From: Paramacrobiotus metropolitanus
Taxonomy: Eukaryota; Tardigrada; Eutardigrada; Parachela; Macrobiotidae
Reading direction: 5' to 3'
Assembly: GCF_019649055.1 (NCBI RefSeq)
Contig: NW_026570371.1
Coordinates: 124,001-188,000 of the forward strand
Length of the DNA stretch: 64,000 nucleotides
Shown: positions 47,769-59,550 of the stretch, one piece after another
Position numbering within the stretch: position 1 is the stretch's first letter
Layout of the letters: each line of letters starts with the position of its first letter
Notes under the pieces: model-generated
What the model saw: the letters and a program-made list of their open reading frames with translations, nothing else
Told to the model about the DNA's origin: nothing
The model's database searches: none
Translations under genes and position numbers: made by a program

Positions 47769-50700
47769 ATGCTAGTATCCAGTATTCTCTGGGGATTTTT
47801 TGCACTGTCCAGTTACAATGTTCTGGCCGAGGTTTTTCTTTCCATGGCGGAAGTGGAAACACTTATAACAACGGAGAAAATGCTTCTAGATGTCCTCAAA
47901 AACCATTTACACCAAGAGAAATTGCGGCTGACCAAAGCCCAAGGGTAAGCACTTTAGGATAGCTAACTAAGGTAAAGATTATTATCCGAAATCCAAACCA
48001 GGCGAATTCCGGATCGTATTTCGGAATTTTAACGTGTGCTTCAACTACATAGTTATCGTGAACTTGTGCGAGACTTGGCCCAGGCAAAATCAGAGGAGTC
48101 GCACTTGCATCGGATAAAGATAGACCAATGCCTGAAACACCGTGTGGACATTTTCAACAACATTACTGATGTGCTTTCACAGGAGACATTCGCTGGTGGG
48201 TGTAAGTTACATAGGTACGCCGTAATAAAGCACGAATGTACCAAAATGAATGTTGAGTAGTACTTTTATTCTGGGAGGTGATCCGGTGCATAAAACGGTA
48301 TAACCAATCATGCGTGCAGCCGTATAGACGCCCTGATGCACAGGGTCTTTCCTTTCGCGCACTTTAAAACATGTTTGCAGATTTTGCTTACCTTTTTTCA
48401 CATTCGTTTTGAAATTCGAAAAAAATGACTGGGTATGTGTCAAAACGATCTTCATCAAAGTGCGTTTTCAGTAACATCAGTCTTCTGGTACTCGCAGACC
48501 TGTTTGCGTTTAAACCTTTTGGAATCTGATTTCACACATACTAACGCGCTATGCATAGATTGCGCGTATTACGTACGTACGTGTTACGACGTACGTGTTG
48601 TCTGTTCCGTTTCGTACGATGTGCTGTTCTTATCTAACGCATTTGATCGCTAATTCCATCCACGATTCTGGTTTAATGAATCAGTCTGAAGTTTCTAACT
48701 TCAACTAAATCTGTGAGCTTGTTTCTAGCTGAAAGGTCGTGTGACTCTAGGCTAGAAGGAAGTTCATATCTCGTTCTGTTCTGTTCTGTTCGTTCGTTTG
48801 GTTTGGTGATTAAACATTTGGGAAGTTCCTGAGTGTTTTGGTTTCGGTAACTTTCGTTAGGCACAGCAATCCGCTCGTACCTAGCGGAAGTAGGCAGTAG
48901 TACCACTTACGGAGTCCAGAGCATATTCCCACTCTACCGATTGAGTAGGTTTGGTCATCTAGTGCGGTTGTCGCGGTGCGACTTCCGCATAGCATGTCAA
49001 TACTGTAAGTCTCAACGCCCGGATGTCGCGCGCATAAGCGGTTTTCATGCGAATGTATAAGAAGCTTTTGGCTACATACAATATTCTCCTATCACAAATC
49101 ACTGGAAAAAGGGGTTTTGAGTGCCGGAAACGAGAGTTCCTGCACATCTAAACGAAGAAGGTATCCAGTACCGGCCGGGTTGCTTCTTTTAAAGGAAATG
49201 CCCTGGCACATGGTACCAGTGTTGTGTACATCCAGTAAAACCTTTACTTTCACGCAGTTCAAGACATCTTTTGCTATTGCTTCGTGCCATACTTAAGCCA
49301 AAGTACAGTACTTACAAAATACATTAGCCTAAAAACCGTTTGTATGCACGACATCCGGTTACTGACGTATAGCAATACAAAACTGATATAAATGTTTTAA
49401 CCCAGCGTTTAAGCGATGCTGGCAGTATGTTCGCGACTCGGAAAAACTTTACTATAGCATCTATTAGTTTTGCTTATTCCAGAACAAAATCGCTCCATTC
49501 TCGGCTTGCGAATATCGCGTGCATTTCCCGATAAGACCGATATGGAAGGCATAGCGGATGCTTTTGCCATGCTGCAGATGATATACAAACTGCATCCACG
49601 TGATATTGCCAAAGGTCGAATTCCCGAGACGCGGCGCACGATGCCGTTCACATCGGAGGAAGCGGCGATCATTGGCTACAATCAAATCAAGAATAAATTG
49701 TTCAACTCAGGCTCAGCATGGCTGGAAATGGCTTTAGAAATTCATCGGAACGAAAAGACCAAAACTGCCCAAATTTCTGATGTGCTCCACTGGTTGCAGT
49801 ATGCTGTTTACCATGAGACCAACAATGTCGTCAGGGCACGGGAGATTCTACAGAAGATCCATGAGATTCAGCCAGATTATCCCGGGCTGGAGAAAAAATT
49901 CACGCATTATTTCGAGCACATTCGAAGGTTAAAAAGCGGACAGATATTCCAGATGTACATTGCGCCAACTGCTACGCAAGCGTATAACAGCGACATCGCC
50001 GCAGTTATCGAAGATCCTGAATTTCCTGACACACAAGCATACGGTGCGTTATGTCGGGGTGAAAAGCGCATGGTAAGCAAAATTGTTCGTGCAGTGGGCA
50101 ATTTGTGTACATATTCCAACCTTCAGCGGTTTGCATTAATTGATACGAGATTTCGGAGATGTCGGAGATTTAAGTACGCACTGCAAGCTTTTGCGGAAGT
50201 TCTATTAATTTGTTATCGGGGTTAGTTTCCCATCAAGTTTTCCTTTCCTTAATGTAAAATTGCTATGCTCATAGCATGCGCTGGATAAGAGGAAATTAAA
50301 CTGTTTTTATCAAACACACGGAGATCCCTATCTACTTATTCAGCCAATCAAAGTCGAGAAGGTCTATATTGATCCGGAAATTCTAATTCTGCACGATATC
50401 ATTTTGGATTCGCAAATAATACGCCTTCGAGAAATCGGATATCACCATTTGGTTCGTGGCCGAATTGTGGATGAGAACAATCCAAACGGAACGGAATTCG
50501 AGAATGCTCTTGTTACTAAAGACAGGATCGCCAAAATGTGAGCGCAGTTTGTTAATATGTATACGATCAAGAACTTACTATAGCTAGAACTTACAGTTTG
50601 TTAATATGTATGCGATCAAGAACTTACTATATCTCACACTATAGTAAGTACTTGATACGATACATGCACAACATTGTACGATTCAGATTTCACAGTTTCC

Positions 50701-51241
50701 GTCGGTCATGTACAATGGAATTATTCTTAGAGCATTTCTGGATCCGGCGCTCGATCCGGTTATTCCGACCGTTAACCGCTACATCGGTTACGCAACGAAT
50801 CTCGATCACGCTGTAGCCGAAGACCTACAGGTCAACAATTACGGTATTGGGGGTCACTTTGCGCCCCATCACGATTATTTCGGGAATATTAAGAATCCAG
50901 ATGCGGTAACAGACGAGGAATGGGGTGACCGGATAGCGACACTGTTAATCTACATGACCAATGTAGAAGCTGGTGGGGCGACGGTATTCCCACTGCTAAA
51001 TCTAACGCTATTTCCGGAGAAGGGTTCAGCGGCATTTTGGTACAATAAATTCAAGGATGGTTTTCCCGACTGGCGAACGCTGCATGCCGGCTGTCCGGTG
51101 TTATCCGGTAACAAGTGGGTGTCTAATAAGTGGTTTCGGGAAAGAGGCCAGGATCGTAGGCGGCCGTGTGGACTGCAACGAGATGGGTTCGGCGATCTTG
51201 ATGGTGTGTTGACACTTCAAGAGCCACTGCAGGTACTCTAG
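47769..51241 (+). CDS. Prolyl 4-hydroxylase subunit alpha, copy E of the array
   Basis: Exons 47769-47944, 48053-48195, 49483-50072, 50275-50537 and 50731-51241 join in phases 2,1,0,2 for 560 residues. The signal peptide is short (residues 1-20, ending NVLA). The TPR region is intact but divergent (FNSGSAWLEMALEIHRNE). The catalytic site reads HFAPHHDYF, so the HxD ligands are kept with His between them, followed by TLHAGCP and GNKW. Intron 2 is 1,287 nt, ten times its counterparts, and may contain an insertion. Intron 4 contains a 49-bp-period duplication. The C-terminus (LQEPLQVL) replaces the acidic NDGY-type ending of the other copies, so the last few codons have diverged. Confidence 0.9.
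48196..49482. other. Long intron 2 of P4H-E
   Basis: No coding sequence recognised. It includes simple-sequence patches: ACGT-rich (TACGTACGTACGTG) near 48569-48600 and GTTCT/GTTCG runs near 48771-48800. Size alone suggests a mobile-element remnant, but I found no clear inverted ends. Confidence 0.4.
50546..50665. repeat. 49-bp direct duplication plus inverted copy in P4H-E intron 4
   Basis: AGTTTGTTAATATGTAT followed by CGATCAAGAACTTACTATA occurs at 50546-50583 and again at 50595-50632 with one difference. Part of it recurs inverted at about 50640-50665 (ATAGTAAGTACTTGATACGA). The inverted arm could fold onto either direct copy. Confidence 0.75.
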
Positions 51242-51723
51242 GCATTTTAATTTGAAACTTTTCTGTCCTAATTTTTGTTTTATAAAAAAATATTGTTGTC
51301 TTCGTCGGTTTTGTAAACTCTACTGCGTTTGGATCCGCTGGCATGAAAGCACACGGAGCATTCCCAGGGTAAACAAAGCTATTAAAATGGAACTGTATCC
51401 CACAGTGTTTATACAGATACAGATATATCCTGCATAAAGCATTCTGTATATGCGCCAACCAACAACTACGAATTTGCTTAAGTTTCTTTAATTCCGTTAG
51501 GCAGTTAATTATTAATGTCCTGCTTGGCATTACAATAGTTAACAATTTAACTGTACGTTTTTTGAAGGTCATAGAAATCTTTTCGAAATGCAGCGTCCCA
51601 GTAATGGCACAGAGTCATCGTATCGGTGCACTGTGCAGTTCAAAATCATAGAGCCTACGTACGTACATACAGTTCACAATGTATTTGGCTCACCGTAAAA
51701 AATATGAACGGCTACAAATTAAT
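51242..51723. other. Intergenic, convergent 3' flanks
   Basis: Spacer between P4H-E (+) and the minus-strand GPCR. No gene seen. Confidence 0.55.
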
Positions 51724-52677
51724 CTAAATCAAAACCTTTTTGCACATCCGCCATTTACGGAAAGCTGTCTGCACGAAATCAGCCAGTCCTTGACGAAGCT
51801 CCGGTAGGGTTACAGCAAAAAATATCGGGTCCAGTGCCGGTTGCAATATAAAAAGTCCTTGCGTTATCTCGAACGTCAACCACAGTTGGCTGACATCCAT
51901 AAAACATCCCATCCCGTAATACGCATTCAGCGGCGTCCAAGACACCGTCACACTCGCCGTCATCACCGTCAGCACGATAAACGCGCGGCTTTCCTTGGTG
52001 CTCTTGCTCACCGCGGTGGTAGTCGACGGCTGGAGAATACTCACGTGGCGATTAGTGATCCGCACTAACCGGCGCCTCCGACGCATCCACAGGATATAGG
52101 GATATGCCAGCATAACAAAGATATTCGGTACAATGAACACACCAAACTGGACGACAGTATTCCATACCGGCATAGCATTGGTATTAATCACACATCCGGC
52201 GGTCTCAATGGGTAGCCGGTAAACGCGGGCGTTCAAAATCACCCCGGGGAGGATTATGGCATGCACGGCGATCCATACCAGTCCGCAAAGGAACGCCGCT
52301 GAGCGGCTGGAATGGTACTGCTTGTAGAAGTGTGGAAAGGTCATGGCCCATAAGCGGTTGATAGTGATCAGGGCGTGCGAGTTGACCGTCAAGCCGCTCA
52401 TAACATACAGCGCGTATAGATAGACATCACATGCGATTTGTCCGAGCCACCATGTTGGAAAAATGAAATTCACAATATCCAAGGGATTACCGAGTATTGC
52501 CAAGCAGATATTAGCGATTAATAAACTAAATAAATACACGTTGAAGGGGACATGCATGCGGCGGTTTTTAATGAATACCGATAAAACCACTGTGTTTGAG
52601 ACGATGACCCAAGGACATACGACAACTTCGACGGCGGGAATAAGGTCCCATTCCGCAACGGTGGTATTATTTGGCAT
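51724..52677 (-). CDS. Single-exon class A GPCR, divergent
   Basis: One uninterrupted frame of 317 residues with seven hydrophobic segments. The N-terminus has an N-glycosylation site (NNTT). TM2 reads LLIANICLAILGNPLDIV, with Asn where the sodium-binding Asp usually sits. TM3 ends TINRLWAMTFPHFY, so NRL replaces DRY. Loop 2 has a cysteine (ETAGCV) to pair with CDVY before TM3. TM6 has VSWTPLNAYY (the CWxP motif as SWTP). TM7 ends LDPIFFAV in place of NPxxY. The third intracellular loop is short and basic. The layout recalls aminergic/muscarinic-like or orphan receptors, but no ligand-site residue is convincing. Lack of introns suggests retroposition or a lineage-specific intronless family. 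It sits on the opposite strand within the P4H array. Confidence 0.88.
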   Translation of the reverse strand: MPNNTTVAEWDLIPAVEVVVCPWVIVSNTVVLSVFIKNRRMHVPFNVYLFSLLIANICLAILGNPLDIVNFIFPTWWLGQIACDVYLYALYVMSGLTVNSHALITINRLWAMTFPHFYKQYHSSRSAAFLCGLVWIAVHAIILPGVILNARVYRLPIETAGCVINTNAMPVWNTVVQFGVFIVPNIFVMLAYPYILWMRRRRRLVRITNRHVSILQPSTTTAVSKSTKESRAFIVLTVMTASVTVSWTPLNAYYGMGCFMDVSQLWLTFEITQGLFILQPALDPIFFAVTLPELRQGLADFVQTAFRKWRMCKKVLI

Positions 52678-54517
52678 TTAAGCAGGTTTTCAGTTTAAAT
52701 ACGGTTTTACTTTTGGGTGTTCTACCAAAATAATATCAGTTCATATCGGCACACAGCTACCTGCAGCTACGACCACTACCACCTTATGGCAACCAGCAGT
52801 TTAGGGACATCGAAAACAAAACCAATACTGCCTTGATAAAAAACCGTGATTCGTCAAAAGGAAGCAAAATTCATAACTTTATACAGATTTGCAAGAGAAC
52901 TCCAAAAAACGCGATTTGTTATGCAGGTTTTGCAATAGATAGGACGCCGGCAAGCAGATGGATGAAAATAAAAGCAGAACTGTTTGCAGAGATCGATGCT
53001 AAGTGGCATCTCGTGGTCGGCCGTAACCGGTATAAAAGCTTATGTATACGTATATATAGTTTCAAAATAAAATAAACAACACAAGCCGAATAACGGATCA
53101 AAGCATGAATACGTACGCGGTGGAGGTAACAATACAGAGCATTTCGATCGCTCAAAAAAGACAATGTACTCGTATTTACGGTGACCGGAAATGAATCAAA
53201 CGGTTGCAGACATGTGACGCCGTTTAATTGTGGGATTATTACAATTACGTACTTTTATCAGGACACTGGTGGATCAATATCTCCAGCAAGTTTAAACATC
53301 ACGACACCGCGTATGGAGAACATTTTTATCCCGACGGTAATATGGCAGGCACTCGCTGTTAAAACGGCGGGGATCTAACCAAAATTAAATTAATATCATC
53401 CTACCCACATACAGTTTTCAATTAAGGGAAAAGCCGGTTATGAATATTTGACTGTTTTGGATGTTAATACGTCATGATTAGGTGATTGTGATTTGCCGGA
53501 CTCACTTCCCACGATTAATTTGTTCAAGCGGAGCCCTGGAAAGTATTATCATGCGTATTAAACTCTGCAAGATTTTAAGCGGCAGAATTCTGGATTTGTG
53601 CAACTAAGGGCAAATATGCTCCAAGCATACGTCTATATAATAGACTTTAAATTTGTATGGGTATTACGCGCAATATAATTATACTGTTTAGTATCTACGG
53701 GTATTAGCGGGAATATATAAATGGAAGCGCCGAGATACATACAACAGAGTATTTCTGTCCAGGAAGTGTGCAGCAGGACGTTAATGCAAAGGAAAACCAA
53801 GCGAAAAGCGCTTATTTTACGCTTTATAAAAATTATTATGCGGCAAAAAATTATTGTTATAATGGTTGATTTGATAATTTTGATAAATTTATCTATAATA
53901 TGTATAAGTATCACAACTTTTGTCACAAAATTATTTAATATGCGGGTTACAAAGCAAAAAGTGTCTATGCGTGCATGGCCATGCTCATTTGGAAGCGGAA
54001 TATGGTGGTATAATTACAGTAGCACCAGGAAGTAGGAACCGCTTAGGTATCTTGCTGTAACTACCATTTTATTAATGCTCGTTATTGAGTGCGGGGTTTG
54101 TTCTTGCTTTTACAATGATTTGTTAATTCATAAATACAACAGACTCTAACTGCATCTAGATCTAGCCAGGCACCGCGGGCGCTTTGTGTGGACGCACAAC
54201 ATATTAGTATGGTCGAATCATACGCGGTTAACGAGCTGCTTGTGAAACATTTTTGTGCGGTACCTCTATAATACTCGTACATATATTGTGTAAACAAAAC
54301 CAAGCAAACAACCACAGTTAATGATGCAGTCCTCCGTGCTTTTACAACAGTATTAATTTTCTGCTTACATGCTTGTACAAGTATGAGTAAATTGTACTTT
54401 GACGATTGTACAATATTCTAAATTAGATTTTGACTAAAATGTTGATATTAATCTCGATACAGCAACAATACTGCTAGTGCGCGATATTACTACTGGCAGT
54501 GCAAAACAACAAAAGCC
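52678..54517. other. Intergenic between GPCR and P4H-F
   Basis: About 1.8 kb with no supported gene. It should hold the GPCR promoter at its left end and the P4H-F promoter at its right end. A TACTCGTAC motif lies at 54272-54280. Tracts near 53640-53930 are AT-rich with overlapping frames on both strands that look like chance. Confidence 0.5.
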
Positions 54518-56710
54518 ATGTTGATGTTTCCATTATTCTACAGCGCTACAGCTGTTCTATATGGTACTTTATGGCCGCAAGTTTCAGCCGAAGTGTTTGC
54601 TTCTATGGCTGACGTGGAAACATTAATTACCACGGAAAAGCTGGTATTGGATATTCTGCAGCAGTTATTGCGACTGGAACGATTGAAACTTACCGAAGCC
54701 AACCGGTGAGAAAATTTATCGGTTGTAGAAGTACGTAATCGAATTTTAAATTGGACACATATACATATATAAAACTAGATATGATCAAGTAGTATGTTGC
54801 ACCTTGTATTTATACACTGCGTTGTTATAACCTTGCGCTAAGTAGGCTTGTTTTTGAAGCGTAACAAAACACCTAAAAAATTTCGGGAAAGATGGTTTGA
54901 GCACGCGAGGTGACGATGAATCAGCGTTTAATCCGGTGAGAATGTTCCAGCGCTTAAAGAACCACTGGACCGACTTGAATTTCGCCCTTGATCTGACTTC
55001 GGCTGATGTGTTTACCGGTATGCTCATGCAATATGAATAAACGACATACAACAGTTAACGTTGTTTTCGAAATGCCTATTCCCGTTTTGCAGAACGCAAT
55101 CAGTCTATCAACAAATTGCGTTTAACCCGGATCTTCCCGGATAAATCAGACATTGAGGGCAACGCGGATGCTTTTGCTCGCTTACAACTAGTCTACAAAA
55201 TCCACCCTCAGGATATTGCCCGGGGACGTATTCCCGGCACCCGCCGCACGATGCCCTTTACATCCGAAGAAGCCTTCATGATCGGGCATAATCAGGCGAC
55301 CAATGAGTATTATAATTCAGCTGCCGCCTGGTTGGAGGCAGCGTTAGAAATTTACAGTGAGGAAGCGGAGGATGAGAAAACCGCGGATCTGGCGGAGATC
55401 CTAGATTGGCTGCAGCATTCCATGTACCATGATACCGGCAACGCAGTGCGTGCGTTGGAGTTGGTCCACATGATAAAGGATATTGAACCAACGTATCCTA
55501 CGGTGGATGTCAACATTGGCGTTTATGAAGGGGTGATTGCGAACTTGACGGATAAAGAAATCACGGATTTTCAAAATGCGCCAAATTCGACGGTGGCGTT
55601 TAGTACGGAATCGTTGGACTATATCAATGTCACCGACGAAGCATACGAAGCGTTGTGTCGCGGAGAGCAGCGAATGGTAAGAAAAACATAAGACACTTTA
55701 GTGCGACTGATGTACCAGTACATGTGTTAACATTTCTGTTTGATTTTGTGACCAGGATCCATCAGTAAATCACAGACTAAAATGCTACTATCAGACGCAT
55801 GGGAACCCCTATTTGCTGATTCAGCCGGTTAAGGTGGAGAAGGTGTACGACGATCCGGAAATCTTGGTGTTGCATAACGTTTTCTAAAATCCCAGGCTGA
55901 TCGACTGCGCGAAATCGGCCACAAGCATTTGGTTCGCGGTCGAGTTATGGACCAAGGAGCCGATTCAAATGGGATCGTTTCAAAATACAGAACCGCAAAA
56001 ATGTGCGTAGATCTGAATTTATTGTGTGTTATTATTGTCTCATATTATTTTATCAACGTTAATTATTATTTATTTATACGTTTTGGATATATAAAAATTA
56101 CTTTAACAATCTTGCACTCCTAAAATTAGACTATTCTGATTTGACACGAGATAGAAAATGAAAAAAATGATGACACTTTTGCTTTTTATAGCGCTTTTTT
56201 GAATGAAAACGTGGACCCGGTCATTCCTCAAATCAACCGGTACATCGGCCACGCTACCAACCTAGACATGAATATCGCTGAAGAATTGCAGATAAACAAT
56301 TATGGCATTGGCGGTCATTATTCTCCGCACTATGATTTCTTCACCAATCCGCACGATATGCCCAATTTAGTGGGGCCTATGAATAATCACTCGATATGGG
56401 GCGATCGCATTGCCACATTCCTGGCCTACATGACCGATGTAGAAGCCGGTGGCGCCACCGTTTTCCCCGGATAAACTTGACCCTGTTTCCGGAAAAGGGC
56501 ACCGCGGCGTTTTGGTTTAATAAGTTTAAAGATGTCTCGCCGGATGTGCGGACACTGCATGCTGGATGCCCGGTTTTGTCTGGTATCAAATGGGTGTCCA
56601 ACAAGTGGATTAGGGAGAAAGGTCAAGACACACACCGGCCATGTGGGCTGAGGATGGATGGCTTTACTAATCTGACGGAAGTTCTGGAAAGCTTTAATGA
56701 CGGATACTGA
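54518..56710 (+). pseudogene. Prolyl 4-hydroxylase subunit alpha, copy F, with two frame breaks
   Basis: Same five-exon plan: 54518-54705, 54860-55017, 55093-55676, 55756-56002 and 56192-56710. Signal peptide, MADVETLITTEKL, TPR domain and catalytic motifs HYSPHYDFF, TLHAGCP and GIKW are present. Compared with the paralogues, one base is missing at about 55885 in exon 4 (after HNVF, in TCTAAAATCC) and one at about 56464-56468 in exon 5 (four C where copy A has five in the stretch before GGATAAAC). Exon 4 is 247 nt where 248 is needed for phase. Both breaks are next to homopolymers and the rest of the gene is well conserved, so sequencing error is as likely as true inactivation. It groups with A and B rather than C-E by its longer loop after the HxD site. 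Confidence 0.8.
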
Positions 56711-57064
56711 CACATCCTCGAAGAAGAGCTGAAAAGCTCTCATTAACTGCGACGTTTAAACCAAATAGAAAAATCCAAATAACCGGTTTCTTTTAGAACT
56801 TTCTTGTTACTTAAAACATAATACTTTTTTAACAGTAGATGAGGTTAATTAAAGACATCTCCGACCTTTATGTTCATCGTGGACATAGTATGTATAATGC
56901 ATACGGTATACGATGCGATAAAGCTCGCAAAAAAATCGGCAAATGCAGAAAACTGTCACACCAGGCTTGACATCAGTATTTACGGGCTTGCGATAAATGC
57001 ACTGCCTCTCAAATTAAACTCGGTGGCCCCTTTCATCCGTTGACGCTTTTTACTTCCAAGCTTC
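56711..57064. other. Intergenic, convergent 3' flanks
   Basis: Short spacer between P4H-F (+) and the P450 (-). No gene seen. Confidence 0.55.
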
Positions 57065-59550
57065 TCAGTTGTTCCGCCGTTTAAAAATTATCTTGTACGG
57101 AACCGGTGCATTAACGATGCCAAAGATGGACTTCCGACTGGAAATAGTTTCTCCTGGTGCCAGTTCGAAGTTGAAATGTTTCAGCAGACTTGCGAAGAAG
57201 ATGTACAGCTCCATTTTGGCCAATGATTCACCCAGGCAGAAGCGTTTACCTGGATGCACATTTACAATATTATAGTCTATACAAACGTACTGTAATTAAA
57301 CAAAATGCGAAGCATTTAGTATCGTCAACGGGAAATAATTATTCGCTCCAAAATTAATGATACTGTTGATAATTAAACTGTTTGTGTAAACTGCATACTA
57401 CTTATTTAACTCCGACTTGTAAACAGCACTAACCAATAGAAAATGGGAAGAATCCGTCGACTTTCTTGATCTGTCCTTTCTCGTCCAAGAAGCGTTGAGG
57501 ATCGAATTTCTCCGGATTAGGAAAATATTTGGGATCTTTGTGTACGGCATACAGATTAGGAGAAACCATGGTGCCGGCTGGCAAATGATAATTGCCTAAC
57601 TGGGCTTCCTCGGTGGTTGTGCGTATTGGGAATGGAACGAGATTAGCCAACCGCTGAACTTCCTGGATAACTGCTTGCAAATACGGCATACTTTCTGCAA
57701 ACCATAATCAGGATTGGTATTACAGTAATTAATAACACACAGTTAATAATTACGTTAGTTAAGACTATAAACAAAATTAACATGTTTACGCTTGTTAACC
57801 TTTCTCTTCCAAATTGGGAAATCCACCATCTGGTACGACCTTATCGACTTCCGCTTGAACCTTTTTGTACACTTCCGGGTTCTCAAGAAGAAAAATGATG
57901 GCCCATGTTAAAGTAGTGGAAGTTGTTTCCGTACCAGCGCCGAATAAATTAAATACTGCTTTTTCCAGCTGCTCATCTGAAGAAGATGCGAAAGAGTTAA
58001 AGCTGAAAAATACGCCGAAAAAATCGGTTGACGTCCACACGGAACTACCCCAGCCGAAAGGTTCAATAAAGATGTATTAATATGACATTTTCGGTTACAT
58101 TATTTACCGGTAAACGTTGTTGTGGGTTTTGTTTTTTGTCGGTCTGCTTCCAACAGAAAAGCGTGAATATAATCTCTTGGTTCCCCTTCCAGATTGTTCT
58201 TATGTTCGGTAATCAGCCTTCTCAGGAACACTCCGACATCCTTTAGATTTTTTTGTAGTGCCAAATAGTTCTGGCGGAGCCGAGTGAAGGGAATCCAGCG
58301 GAGCCACGGGTACACCTGCATGGCCTGCATTTTGGCGGCCAGCGTCACATTCTGGCCAATCAGCGTGGTCAGGCGGCGAAAGTTCTCATCCTTATGACTG
58401 AAGCGCTCGCCGTAGGAAATGGCACAGATGACGTTGGCGACACTGGGCGTCAGGTAGTTATTGGGATTAACGGGACGTTCTCTAACGGCTTCCAAATCAT
58501 TAATCAGTTCTTGGGCTTCTTCGATGATGAGATCCTGCAGCCAGGTTTTGCCCATCCCGAAGTCGCGGAGGGTGGTTAATGCGAAGCGACGTTGTTCTTT
58601 CCAGAGTTCGCCTTCCGTAAACAGTAACCCTAAAAATCATAAGCATTTAAGGCATTTTTTTTAGATTTGTTTGTAGTGCCAAATAGTTCTGGCGGAGTAG
58701 GGTGAAGGGAACCATAGCATATTTTTCGATACGGTCACAATTAAAGATATGATTCCAAAGTTTATAACAATTTGTCCGTTATTAATACCGTCATCTTATT
58801 CAAAACAGAAAATTAATTAGTTTAGAACTTTAGAGAGGGAGGATTATGGAAGTTACAGTACATAATTTTGTATGTAATCTCTGTTTAAACAGTCGCAGAA
58901 CGTTCGCTTTTAGAAAATTTCCTTAGTATTTCCTGTAAATTTTCGTTGACGTTTTTCGCGCCCTCAAGCTGGGATATAACAATAATTTATTTTTAAAATG
59001 TCCATAATAATGCTTACCTTTGCGTCGAAAATGGATGTCTTGCATGCCACGTGGGCGACCGGTGAATTTCTCATCATTGGTCAATTTTTTTATCAGTTCA
59101 TAATCGCTGACCATAACATTCGGTCTATGGCCGACGTAAAGCGTGCACATCCCATCTTTGCCATATTCTTCCGTTACTTTCTTTATACTTTCCAGTCTTT
59201 GAAAGCCGTCGCCCTTGAGAAATATGTCCATGTTGCCAATAAGAGGTTTTGCTAAAATTACAAAAATTATCACACAAGAATTAAATTTGTGCTGCAGGTT
59301 ATTCACATGCGTCGAAATTAAACGCATCCGGCGATTAAGCAACTGCATGTCAAGAGAATTTATTAAAATTAAGCCACTGTGTATTTATAATTAAGTGCAA
59401 GCTAATTAACATTCACTAACTTGGTGGTCCCGGTGGAAGGGTTTTCGAGCGTTTAGGACGAATGAAAATCCATAACGTTATTAACAATGCAGCAACCGAT
59501 GCTAGTATCACACCGACTGAGCATGAGCATCCTTCGGACGCGTCGGCCAT
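57065..59550 (-). CDS. Cytochrome P450 monooxygenase, CYP2-clan-like
   Basis: Six minus-strand exons join in phase 1 throughout: 59550-59421, 59251-59018, 58629-58108, 57976-57800, 57694-57434 and 57249-57065, giving 502 residues. An N-terminal anchor (VGVILASVAALLITLWIFI) is followed by the Pro-rich hinge LPPGPP. The helix C region is LWKEQRRFALTTLRDFGMGK, helix I has AGTETTSTT (309-314), the K-helix ExxR is EVQR (366-369), the meander is FDPQRF, and the heme loop is FSIGKRFCLG with Cys446 as thiolate ligand. All catalytic signatures are intact and length is normal. The FGMGK signature and Pro hinge point to the microsomal CYP2 clan, which acts on xenobiotics or hormones with NADPH-P450 reductase. 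Start chosen as the Met before the membrane anchor. Confidence 0.93.
58661..58712. repeat. Intronic copy of a P450 exon fragment
   Basis: About 52 bp inside P450 intron 2 repeats exon 3 sequence at 58243-58294 at an offset of 418, sharing TAGTGCCAAATAGTTCTGGC and flanks with only a few differences. It starts 32 bases upstream of exon 3 on the gene's strand. No open exon is created, so it is a dead internal duplication. Confidence 0.85.

Noticed and set aside
48840-48960. tRNA-like gene in P4H-E intron 2
   Set aside because: Some short complementary words, but no cloverleaf with recognisable A and B boxes could be drawn.
58923-58975. Additional P450 exon between exons 2 and 3
   Set aside because: The open minus-strand stretch next to a CAG gives a stop in the required phase; exon 2 joins directly to 58629 and restores the helix C sequence.
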